Shown: one piece after another, positions 57,307-64,000 of the stretch
Numbering within the stretch: position 1 is the first letter of the stretch
Layout of the letters: each line of letters opens with the position of its first letter
Source of the DNA: Streptomyces cavernicola
GTDB taxonomy: Bacteria; Actinomycetota; Actinomycetes; Streptomycetales; Streptomycetaceae
Direction: 5' to 3'
Assembly: GCF_029968035.1 (NCBI RefSeq)
Contig: NZ_JASCIQ010000001.1
Location: 186,001-250,000, forward strand
Length of the DNA stretch: 64,000 nucleotides
Notes under the pieces: model-generated
The model's database searches: none
Told to the model about the DNA's origin: nothing
The model's input: the letters and a program-made list of their open reading frames with translations, nothing else
Program-made: the position numbers and the translations under genes

Positions 57307-60300
57307 CTACTCGTCCAGCCCCGTCTCGCGCCGGATCATGCGCCAGGCCGCACGGCGCGCGCTGCGGTCGAGGTTGGACTTGAAGCTCTGGTCAGCACCG
57401 AAGTAGCGCTTGCCGAGGGCGTCGACGGTGGAGACGTGATCCATCATGTAGCCGTTGAACGCCTTGTCGAAGACGACGCCGAAATTCTCCTCGTCGTTGA
57501 CGACGGCCGCGGCACGGACCTTCGGGTCGTTCTTGGCGGCGTTGAAGGCGGGGAGGACATCCTCCTCCGTGAACTCGGTGCCGAACTTCGCGTTGAACTT
57601 GTCGATGAGTTCGGACAGGAGCGACTTCTCGGCCTCCTTGGCGCCGCCCGACCCGTCACCGAAGCCCTTGAGCTCGGCCGCGCCCTCGGGGTTGAGGGAC
57701 ACGTCGTACTCGCCGGTCTTCTCCACGCGCAGGTGGCTCAGGTCGACTTCGCCTATGTCGACGCCACCGTCGGCACGGCGCGGCAGGCGGTTCAGCAAGT
57801 ACCGCCCGTACAGGTGCAACCGCTCCAACTCCGGGTCCTGGTACGGCACGATCTGCGCGAGGAACCCGTACTTGCGGACGTAGTCGTGAAGATCCGCGCG
57901 GAAGTCCTCGGCGGTCTCGATCCGTTCCTCGTCGTCCTCGTCCTCAAGGAGCTCGGCGAAGCGCGTGACCGCGGGCGACAGCAGCCGGTACAGCTCAGCG
58001 TGCAGCTTCTCCCACTTGGCCTGCGAGCCGGCCGCCTTCTCCTTGGCCTCGAAGCAGGCCGCGACGAACTCGTCCATCTCCGATTCCGAGATGACCGGGG
58101 CCGACATGACCCGACTCTGGGCCGTGTAGAGGAGGTTGGGGTCCGAGGGCAGAGTGTGCGCCTCTTCGAAGTACGGGCGGAAGGCGTCCTGGATGTCCTC
58201 GGCCTCGTTGACGAAGTCCAGGACGGCGAGGTCGGCCTGGGACTTGCGCTCGGCGGTGCGGTTGAGCCGGGACAGGGTCTGCACCGCGGAGATGCCGGTC
58301 AGCACCTTGTTCACGTACATCGTGGTGAGGAGCGGCTGGTCGAAGCCGGTCTGGTACTTCTCCGCCACGACGAGGATCTTGTACTCGGGCTGCCCCTTGC
58401 CGCCGGCCTTCACGGCCTTGTCGTCGGCACGGACGTACGCGAACGCCTTCGGCAGGGCACTCTCCGCGAGGCCGCCGTTCTCCTTCGACTCGGTGGTCTC
58501 CTCGTCGTCGATGGTGAGGGACCCCGAGAAGGCGACGAGGACACCCAGGTCCGGGTACTTGGTGTCGTAGTCCCGGTCCTTGATGTAGCTCTTGATGGCG
58601 CGTGCCATCTGCGCGGCGGACTGCCGGGACGCGGTCACGACCATGGACTTGGCGCGCCCGCCGAGCCGACCGCGGGTGTGCGCGAGGAAGTGCTCGACGA
58701 TCACCTGGGCGTGCTGGGAGACCGTGTGCTCGTGGGTGAGCGCGAACCGGGCGAGCAGGCTGTTGGCCTTGGAGGGGTCGACCTCCAGCTCGTCGGGGTT
58801 CTGGTTCACCAGCTTCCAGTACGTGTTGTACGTGACGTAGTTGCGCAGCGGGTCGAGGATGAAGCCTTCGTCGATGGCCTGGCGCATGGAGTACGTGTGG
58901 AAGGGCTTGTAGACCGCTTCTCCGTTCTCCTTGCCCTCGACGCCGAAGAGTTCGAGGGTCTTGGACTTCGGGGTGGCGGTGAAGGCGAAGTAGGAAAGGT
59001 TGGTGGCGCGGGAGCGCTCCAGGGCCTTCCGCTTCAGCTTCTTCTCGACCGGAGTGGTGGTCGCGCCCGCGTCGTCCGAGTCGGAGTCGAGGCCGAGGTC
59101 TCGGAGTGCCGCCCTGACATCGGTGGCGGCGTCGCCGGACTGGGAGGAGTGCGCCTCGTCGATGATGATCGCGAAGCGGCTGCCCTTGAGTTCGGTCGGG
59201 TTCCGCTTGAGGTAATCGAGCAGCGCCGGGAACGAGTGCAGGGTGACCGTGACGATCTTGCCGGTGTCGCGGGAGAGGGCGCGGGCGAGCTGTTCGCTCT
59301 TGGCGCCGTGCTTCTCGTCGATCTTCACGACGAGGCCGTCGGTCTGCGAGAAACTGCCGACGGTTTCCCGGAGTTGGGCGTCCAGGTTGCGGCGGTCGGT
59401 GATGACGATGGTCTTGTCGAAGACCGGCTCACCGGGGACGATCCGGCCGGCGGTCAGGGCGTCCTGGTCGAGCTTGCGCGGGTCGGTGTCGGCGTGCAGG
59501 TCGGACAGCCGGTGGGCGAGCCAGCCGATGGTGTTCGACTTGCCTGACCCGGCGGAGGCCATGACGAGGTAGTTCTCGCCCGAGCCGTGGGTGGCGGCGT
59601 GGGCGGTGAGCTTCTTGACGACGTCCCACTGGTGGTAGCGGGGGAAGATCGTGGACTTGGTGGTGCCGCCGCCGGGCGTCTTGTGCTTCTGCTGATGCGC
59701 GAAGCGCTGCAGCAGGTCCAGCCAGTTCTCCCGCTCCCAGACCTGCTCCCAGAGGTAGCTGGTCGCATACGTGCCGAAGGTGGTGGGCTCGGGGTTTCCG
59801 GCACCACCGGGCTGACCGGGGCCGTTGGATCCGGTGTTGAAGGGCAGGAACCGGGTGTTCTTGCCACGGAGCTGCGTCGCGACGAAGACCAGGTCCTGGT
59901 CGACGGCGAAGTTCGCGATGACGCGCTTCGTGAAGATCAGCTCGGTGGGGTCACGGTCGGAGCGGTACTGCTCCTTGGCGTGCTCGACCGTCTGATGCGT
60001 GTGCGCGTTCTTCAACTCGGCGGTCGCTACGGGGATGCCGTTGAGGAACAGGGTCAGGTCGAGTCGGTGACCCCAGTCCAACTGCTTGGTGGCGTAGGGG
60101 AGTTCACGTACGACGGTGAGGCGGTTGGCACGGTAATTGTCGAGGACGGAGTCGTCGGGGACGAGGTTGGGCTTGAAGTAGGCGACGCGGATGCGGACGC
60201 CTCGGTCCTTGACGCCGTTACGGAGGACGTTGAGCAGGCCGTCATCGGCGATGGCTTTGTCGAGCCGCTGAGCGAAACCGCGCTGGGCGTCTTCTTGGGT

Positions 60301-60486
60301 TCCGTAGATACCGGCGAGCTCGTACCACTCTTCGGCCTGGGTGCGCTCGATGAAGGTGAAGAGTTCGTGGGTGTCGAGCCCGATGTCGGGGCGGTAATCC
60401 TCGGAGTTGGCCTCGCGCCATCCGCGTTCGGTGAGCGCAGCGACTATGGCGGAACCGAAGGCGTTCTCGTCGTGCACGGGGCTCAT
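57307..60486 (-). CDS. hsdR: Type I restriction endonuclease subunit R
   Basis: A 1059-residue motor and nuclease subunit. Seen in order: PD-(D/E)XK nuclease with RLDLTLFLNG (Asp 143) and TAELKN (Glu 157, Lys 159); SF2 helicase Walker A SAGSGKSNT (311-319), DEAH box IIDEAHSSQSG (443-446), TATPKS, and the late QTLSRLNRT motif; then the C-terminal coupling domain. The complex cuts at random far from unmethylated recognition sites after pulling DNA. ATG 60486 overlaps the hsdS stop by four bases. Every catalytic motif is intact, so it should be active with HsdM and HsdS. Confidence 0.97.
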   Translation of the reverse strand: MSPVHDENAFGSAIVAALTERGWREANSEDYRPDIGLDTHELFTFIERTQAEEWYELAGIYGTQEDAQRGFAQRLDKAIADDGLLNVLRNGVKDRGVRIRVAYFKPNLVPDDSVLDNYRANRLTVVRELPYATKQLDWGHRLDLTLFLNGIPVATAELKNAHTHQTVEHAKEQYRSDRDPTELIFTKRVIANFAVDQDLVFVATQLRGKNTRFLPFNTGSNGPGQPGGAGNPEPTTFGTYATSYLWEQVWERENWLDLLQRFAHQQKHKTPGGGTTKSTIFPRYHQWDVVKKLTAHAATHGSGENYLVMASAGSGKSNTIGWLAHRLSDLHADTDPRKLDQDALTAGRIVPGEPVFDKTIVITDRRNLDAQLRETVGSFSQTDGLVVKIDEKHGAKSEQLARALSRDTGKIVTVTLHSFPALLDYLKRNPTELKGSRFAIIIDEAHSSQSGDAATDVRAALRDLGLDSDSDDAGATTTPVEKKLKRKALERSRATNLSYFAFTATPKSKTLELFGVEGKENGEAVYKPFHTYSMRQAIDEGFILDPLRNYVTYNTYWKLVNQNPDELEVDPSKANSLLARFALTHEHTVSQHAQVIVEHFLAHTRGRLGGRAKSMVVTASRQSAAQMARAIKSYIKDRDYDTKYPDLGVLVAFSGSLTIDDEETTESKENGGLAESALPKAFAYVRADDKAVKAGGKGQPEYKILVVAEKYQTGFDQPLLTTMYVNKVLTGISAVQTLSRLNRTAERKSQADLAVLDFVNEAEDIQDAFRPYFEEAHTLPSDPNLLYTAQSRVMSAPVISESEMDEFVAACFEAKEKAAGSQAKWEKLHAELYRLLSPAVTRFAELLEDEDDEERIETAEDFRADLHDYVRKYGFLAQIVPYQDPELERLHLYGRYLLNRLPRRADGGVDIGEVDLSHLRVEKTGEYDVSLNPEGAAELKGFGDGSGGAKEAEKSLLSELIDKFNAKFGTEFTEEDVLPAFNAAKNDPKVRAAAVVNDEENFGVVFDKAFNGYMMDHVSTVDALGKRYFGADQSFKSNLDRSARRAAWRMIRRETGLDE

Positions 60487-61721
60487 GAGGCGGTGACTCC
60501 GTCCGTTACGTTGCGACCGCTGGCGGTTGAGACGTCGAATTGGCCGGTTACTGCGGCTGTGATTAGGGCTTGGCGGCGTTCGGCGAGGAGTTGCAGCTGC
60601 CCCCGCAACAACTGAACTAGGTTGTCACGGCGCTCTCGGATCGCTCCTGTGGCCCGTAGCAGATCCTCCTGAGATTCCGCAGCAACCGGCCAGGAGAGAT
60701 TGAAATTGCCAAGGTCTTCCATACCCAACGTTGGTTGTGCCGTGTCCGAACTGGTCACATCAACGGCTTGCCGAAGGAACGAAGGTGTCGTCAACCAAGT
60801 TGACATCAGTTGCGGCGACACTCCGGTCTGGGGACGAAGGGATGCCACGGCACGCGCAACGTTCGCTCCTGCGAGCTCTGGCGGAACGACTGCTGACCGC
60901 CCCATGGTCCCAACAACGCTGAGCAGGACGTCACCAGGCCGTGCCACAGTGCGCGCGTACTGCGCGGAAAGACTGTCCGGGATCTTCGCGAGGGATTCCG
61001 CGCGCCCCGGCAAGTCGAGAAGATCATTGACGCGAATAAAACGAACTCCGGCGTCGGCGAACTGAGGAACAAGTACGCCATATCGCGGCTTGACCGCCAA
61101 CAAATACTTAAGCCGCGTAAGCTTATGCGAAGCCCGATTAAAAGCATCTTCGAGAGCGGAGCTAGCACGCTCCTCCGTAAGTCGGATCTGCCGATCTCGC
61201 AAGCGCACCATTAGCCCGATTCGAGCCGTCTCAGCATCAAGGAAGTCAGCGATGCGGCACTGCTCCTCCAAGGCGGGAGCACACATCGGAATGTTCGCGT
61301 ATCGATCCGCATTGAAATTCTGAATCGTCGAAGCAACCGCTTGCGAATGAACCGCTTCCTGAAACTTCACTGACTGAGTCACATAGCTCAAGAAGCGGGG
61401 CTCTACACTCTTCCTTGGCCTGAATCTAATTAGGAAACCGGCATACGTATGCCCGTTCGCCTCCTCCGGAACTAGAAAGGAGCGCCCCAACGTCCCGCTG
61501 CGAGACAAAAGAATGTCTCCGCTCTGCAGCTCATGACGAGGACCAACAGCCTCTTCCACAAAAATTCCGAACTCGGCATCTCTGAGCGATCCATCGGCAG
61601 CAATGTCCGACGTCCTGATCAGCCGCGTCCCGGACGCCGTGTAGCTGTCAGCAGCCACGTTCAGGCCGTATTGGCCCGAGTCGACACATAGATACTTCAG
61701 GCGAGTATCTACCCAAGTCAT
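60483..61721 (-). CDS. hsdS: Type I specificity subunit S, foreign-looking
   Basis: A 412-residue specificity subunit with two target-recognition domains separated by the usual helical spacers (LEEQCRIADFLDAETARIGLMVRLRDRQIRLTEERASSALEDA and the C-terminal LRGQLQLLAERRQALITAAV). Each half of the recognition sequence is set by one domain; the target cannot be read from the sequence. Base composition is unlike the neighbours: my count gives 30 of 60 G+C at 61081-61140 and 29 of 60 at 61381-61440, against 46 of 60 at 62041-62100 in hsdM. That fits recent exchange of the specificity gene. It overlaps hsdM and hsdR by four bases on each side. Confidence 0.95.
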   Translation of the reverse strand: MTWVDTRLKYLCVDSGQYGLNVAADSYTASGTRLIRTSDIAADGSLRDAEFGIFVEEAVGPRHELQSGDILLSRSGTLGRSFLVPEEANGHTYAGFLIRFRPRKSVEPRFLSYVTQSVKFQEAVHSQAVASTIQNFNADRYANIPMCAPALEEQCRIADFLDAETARIGLMVRLRDRQIRLTEERASSALEDAFNRASHKLTRLKYLLAVKPRYGVLVPQFADAGVRFIRVNDLLDLPGRAESLAKIPDSLSAQYARTVARPGDVLLSVVGTMGRSAVVPPELAGANVARAVASLRPQTGVSPQLMSTWLTTPSFLRQAVDVTSSDTAQPTLGMEDLGNFNLSWPVAAESQEDLLRATGAIRERRDNLVQLLRGQLQLLAERRQALITAAVTGQFDVSTASGRNVTDGVTAS

Positions 61722-63730
61722 TCCGTAACCTCCCCCAACAGCCCCTGAATCTCCGCCTCCAGAGCCTTAAGCTCCGCGTCGATTTCCGCCAGCGGCCGCG
61801 GCGGCTCGTACACATAGAAGTGCCGCGTGAACGGAATCTCGTACCCGACCTTCGTCTTGCTGTGGTCGATCCACGCATCCGGCACATGCGGGTGGACCTC
61901 CCGCTTCAGGTACTCCTCGACGTCCTCCCCCAACGGGACGTTCTCGTAGTCCCGCAGCTCCGAGTCCGGCTCAGGCGCGCCCTTGACCAACTGCACCTCG
62001 CCCTCCGGATCCCGTACCCCGACCGCCTCCCGCAAGGCCTTCGCGAACGGCGCACCCGAGGGCCACATCAGGCCGGCGCCCACCGCCGCGTCCTTGAGCG
62101 CCACGAACGCCTCGGACTTCGTCTCCCACGACGACCCGAGCAGCGACCGCACCGCGGCCACGAACTCCTCCGCCCGCTCCAGCTTCTGCACCGGCTTCGC
62201 CGCGCCCAGCGCCGCCAGCGTCTCCTCCGTCACCTCGAAGCGGAGTTTCAACGGCCGTTCCACGGTGATGCGTTGGTAGCCGAACGCCTCGTTGTCGAAG
62301 ACCTTGACCTTCGCGTGGAGGGGGTGGCCTTCATCGACCGCCGCGTCCAGCGCCTCCCCGTACAGCCGCGTCACCTCGCCGATGTGGTTCGGCGAACCGC
62401 CCGTACCGTCACCCAGCCGCTTCCGCTTGTCGCCGAGCGACTTCCGCATCTTGACCCACTGGTCACGCGCGTCGAGCAGGACGACCTTGCCCTTGTGATC
62501 CGGGGACTTGCGGTTCGTGAGGATCCAGAAGTACGTGGAGATGCCGGTGTTGTAGAAGAGCTGGTCGGGGAGCGCGACGATCGCCTCCAGCCAGTCGTTC
62601 TCCAGGATCCAGCGGCGGATCTCCGACTCGCCCGAGCCGGCCGCGCCCGTGAACAGCGGGGAGCCGTTGAAGACGATGGCAATACGCGAACCGCCCTTAC
62701 CGTTCGCGTCGACCGGCTTCATCATCGAGATCATGTGCTGCAGGAAGAGCAGCGAACCGTCGTTGATGCGCGGCAGGCCCGCGGCGAAGCGACCCGCGTC
62801 GCCGAGGTTCTTGTGCTCGTACTCGACGTCCTCCTTGACCTTCTTCCACTCCACGCCGAACGGCGGGTTGGCCAGGAGGTAGTCGAAGTTCTTGCGCGTG
62901 AATGCCGGGTCGGAGAAGGAGTTGCCGAATGCGATGTGGTCCGGGTCCTGCTCCTTGATCATCAGGTCGGACCGGCAGATCGCCCACGACTCTGGGTTCA
63001 ACTCCTGCCCGTACACCTCGACTTCGGCGTCCGGGTTCAGCTCGCGGATGTGCTCCTCCGCCGCCGACAACATGCCGCCGGTGCCGCAGGCCGGGTCCAT
63101 GACTGTGCGGACCGTGCCGGGGAGGGTGAGCGCGTCGCCGTCCGGGGCGATGAGGAGGTTCACCATGAGCTTGATGACCTCGCGCGGCGTGAAGTGCTCA
63201 CCGGCCGTCTCGTTGGACTGCTCGGCGAAGCGGCGGATCAGCTCCTCGAAGATGTAGCCCATGTTGTGGTTGGGCACGTTGTCCGGGTGCAGGTCCAGGT
63301 CCGTGAACTTGCCGATGACCTTGTACAGCAGGTCCGAGCTGTCGAGCCGCTTGATCTGCTGCGCGAACTCGTACTTCTCCAGGACCTCGCGGGCGTTCTC
63401 CGAGAAGGCACCCACGTATACCTGCAGGTTCTTGGCCGCGTTCTTCGGGTCGCCGGCGATCTTCTTCAGGGTGAGGCCGGAACGGTTGTAGAAGGAGTGG
63501 CCTGAGGCGCGGCGCAGGAAGGCGTCCGGGTTGAAGTCCTCCTCGTCCTTGTACTTCTCCGCGACCTCGGTGACCTTGTCCCGCGTCGGCTCCAGGACGC
63601 ATTCCAAGCGGCGCAGGACCGTGAACGGCAGGATCACCTTGCCGTAGTCGGACTGCTTGTAGTCACCGCGCAAGAGGTCGGCGACGGACCAGGCGTGGTT
63701 CGCCAGCTCCGTGTGCTTGTTGCTGTTCAA
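61718..63730 (-). CDS. hsdM: Type I DNA N6-adenine methyltransferase subunit M
   Basis: A 670-residue modification subunit. The N-terminal HsdM_N helical domain (ELANHAWSVADLLRGDYKQSDYGKVILPFTVLRRLE) is followed by the SAM motif MDPACGTGGM (211-220), the catalytic NPPF (288-291) and the AEEHFTPREVIKLM segment typical of the family. TTG 63730 is chosen since GGGGAAG lies six bases upstream and it gives the conserved start NSNKHTELANHAW; ATG 63769 is in frame but lacks a ribosome site. It leads the M-S-R operon; the 132 bases upstream should hold its promoter. With S it methylates adenine in host sites. Confidence 0.96.
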   Translation of the reverse strand: MNSNKHTELANHAWSVADLLRGDYKQSDYGKVILPFTVLRRLECVLEPTRDKVTEVAEKYKDEEDFNPDAFLRRASGHSFYNRSGLTLKKIAGDPKNAAKNLQVYVGAFSENAREVLEKYEFAQQIKRLDSSDLLYKVIGKFTDLDLHPDNVPNHNMGYIFEELIRRFAEQSNETAGEHFTPREVIKLMVNLLIAPDGDALTLPGTVRTVMDPACGTGGMLSAAEEHIRELNPDAEVEVYGQELNPESWAICRSDLMIKEQDPDHIAFGNSFSDPAFTRKNFDYLLANPPFGVEWKKVKEDVEYEHKNLGDAGRFAAGLPRINDGSLLFLQHMISMMKPVDANGKGGSRIAIVFNGSPLFTGAAGSGESEIRRWILENDWLEAIVALPDQLFYNTGISTYFWILTNRKSPDHKGKVVLLDARDQWVKMRKSLGDKRKRLGDGTGGSPNHIGEVTRLYGEALDAAVDEGHPLHAKVKVFDNEAFGYQRITVERPLKLRFEVTEETLAALGAAKPVQKLERAEEFVAAVRSLLGSSWETKSEAFVALKDAAVGAGLMWPSGAPFAKALREAVGVRDPEGEVQLVKGAPEPDSELRDYENVPLGEDVEEYLKREVHPHVPDAWIDHSKTKVGYEIPFTRHFYVYEPPRPLAEIDAELKALEAEIQGLLGEVTE

Positions 63731-63862
63731 AGGACTTCCCCGGTTTCCTTCCAAGGGCTTCCCGCCCATTTCGGGCGGATGGAGTCAGTGTGGTCGATGT
63801 GGGTGCGCCGAAGGCGCGGATCTTCAGTTCCGGCCGCAATGCGGTCACCGGTCGCAGTGCGG

Positions 63863-64000
63863 TCAGGGGCCTTCAGGCGGTACGAGTCCTCCGGACGTGA
63901 GGCCGAGGACCATTGCCGTGGCCATCTCCTCGCCGGTCACCGCTGTCGCGCGCGCCGCGGCGCGCAGCTCGTCGACCCGGCGGAAGGCCTCCCCGTAGCG
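63863..64000 (-). CDS. C-terminal fragment of a gene running off the right edge
   Basis: The last 45 residues of a minus-strand protein: it reads RYGEAFRRVDELRAAARATAVTG, then EEMATAMVLGLTSGGLVPPEGP and a stop at 63863. The helix-rich charged segment is typical of a C-terminus, but there is too little for a family assignment. It lies 132 bases upstream of hsdM. Confidence 0.5.
   Translation of the reverse strand, partial: RYGEAFRRVDELRAAARATAVTGEEMATAMVLGLTSGGLVPPEGP

Noticed and set aside
63711..63998. Open + strand frame at the right edge
   Set aside because: It overlaps the minus-strand fragment ending at 63863 and the hsdM leader, has no ribosome site and its translation is low in information.
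1..64000. tRNA or rRNA genes
   Set aside because: No cloverleaf with CCA-type 3' end, anticodon stem or conserved rRNA segments was seen; all long stretches are explained by protein genes.

Overview
The window is high-GC actinomycete chromosome, almost certainly Streptomyces. The coding bias is strongly G/C at third positions, GTG starts are common, and it carries Streptomyces hallmarks: paired HTH (DUF5753)/DUF397/ATP-binding regulators, PASTA-less Ser/Thr kinases, a SepF paralogue, a DUF574 methyltransferase and the short interspersed repeat near 9.2 kb. About 57 genes are packed with no gene-free stretch over 300 bases, and many neighbours overlap by 4 bases (ATGA/GTGA).

Layout. 0-5 kb: a Ser/Thr kinase running off the left edge, facing away from a PUA-like/CBS/HEPN protein that resembles a defence effector, then a beta-propeller lipoprotein. 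5-12.6 kb: an aerobic CoA-dependent aromatic-acid pathway of the 2-aminobenzoate type (acyl-CoA ligase, FAD monooxygenase fused to an old-yellow-enzyme reductase, enoyl-CoA hydratase, acyl-CoA dehydrogenase, RidA, PaaX-type regulator); the two ends share an operator-like sequence. 12.6-20.7 kb: an anti-sigma-like ATPase, etfA/etfB, a second acyl-CoA dehydrogenase, a CaiB-type CoA transferase, an NCS1 permease and a PucR regulator. 20.9-23.2 kb: arginine catabolism (ornithine carbamoyltransferase, arginine deiminase) with an ARG-box-like site. 23.4-31 kb: secreted proteins, a SecD-SecF fusion and the bacterial RNA repair pair Pnkp/Hen1.

31-48 kb: mostly small regulator-plus-target modules. These are TetR with an APC transporter and an amidohydrolase; PadR with a GDSL hydrolase and a SnoaL-like protein; and a LacI/ribokinase operon facing a nucleoside hydrolase/MFS operon, with mirrored operators. 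Interspersed are DoxX, GNAT, LLM-flavin and several uncharacterised proteins. 48-53.8 kb: a MazG-like pyrophosphohydrolase, an AAA ATPase, SepF-like protein, an alpha/beta-hydrolase fused to a methyltransferase, and a DUF574 methyltransferase broken by one base. 53.8-64 kb: a second Ser/Thr kinase, the HTH/DUF397/ATPase trio, a strong bidirectional terminator, and a complete type I restriction-modification operon (hsdM-hsdS-hsdR) whose hsdS is clearly lower in GC than its neighbours.

The most noteworthy items are the HEPN/CBS/PUA-like protein beside an unusual kinase, the shared operator and RidA in the aromatic cluster, the Pnkp/Hen1 cassette, the foreign-looking hsdS, the hydrolase-methyltransferase fusion, and several near-perfect operators whose regulators are adjacent. 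All functions are assigned from sequence motifs read by eye; no database search was possible.
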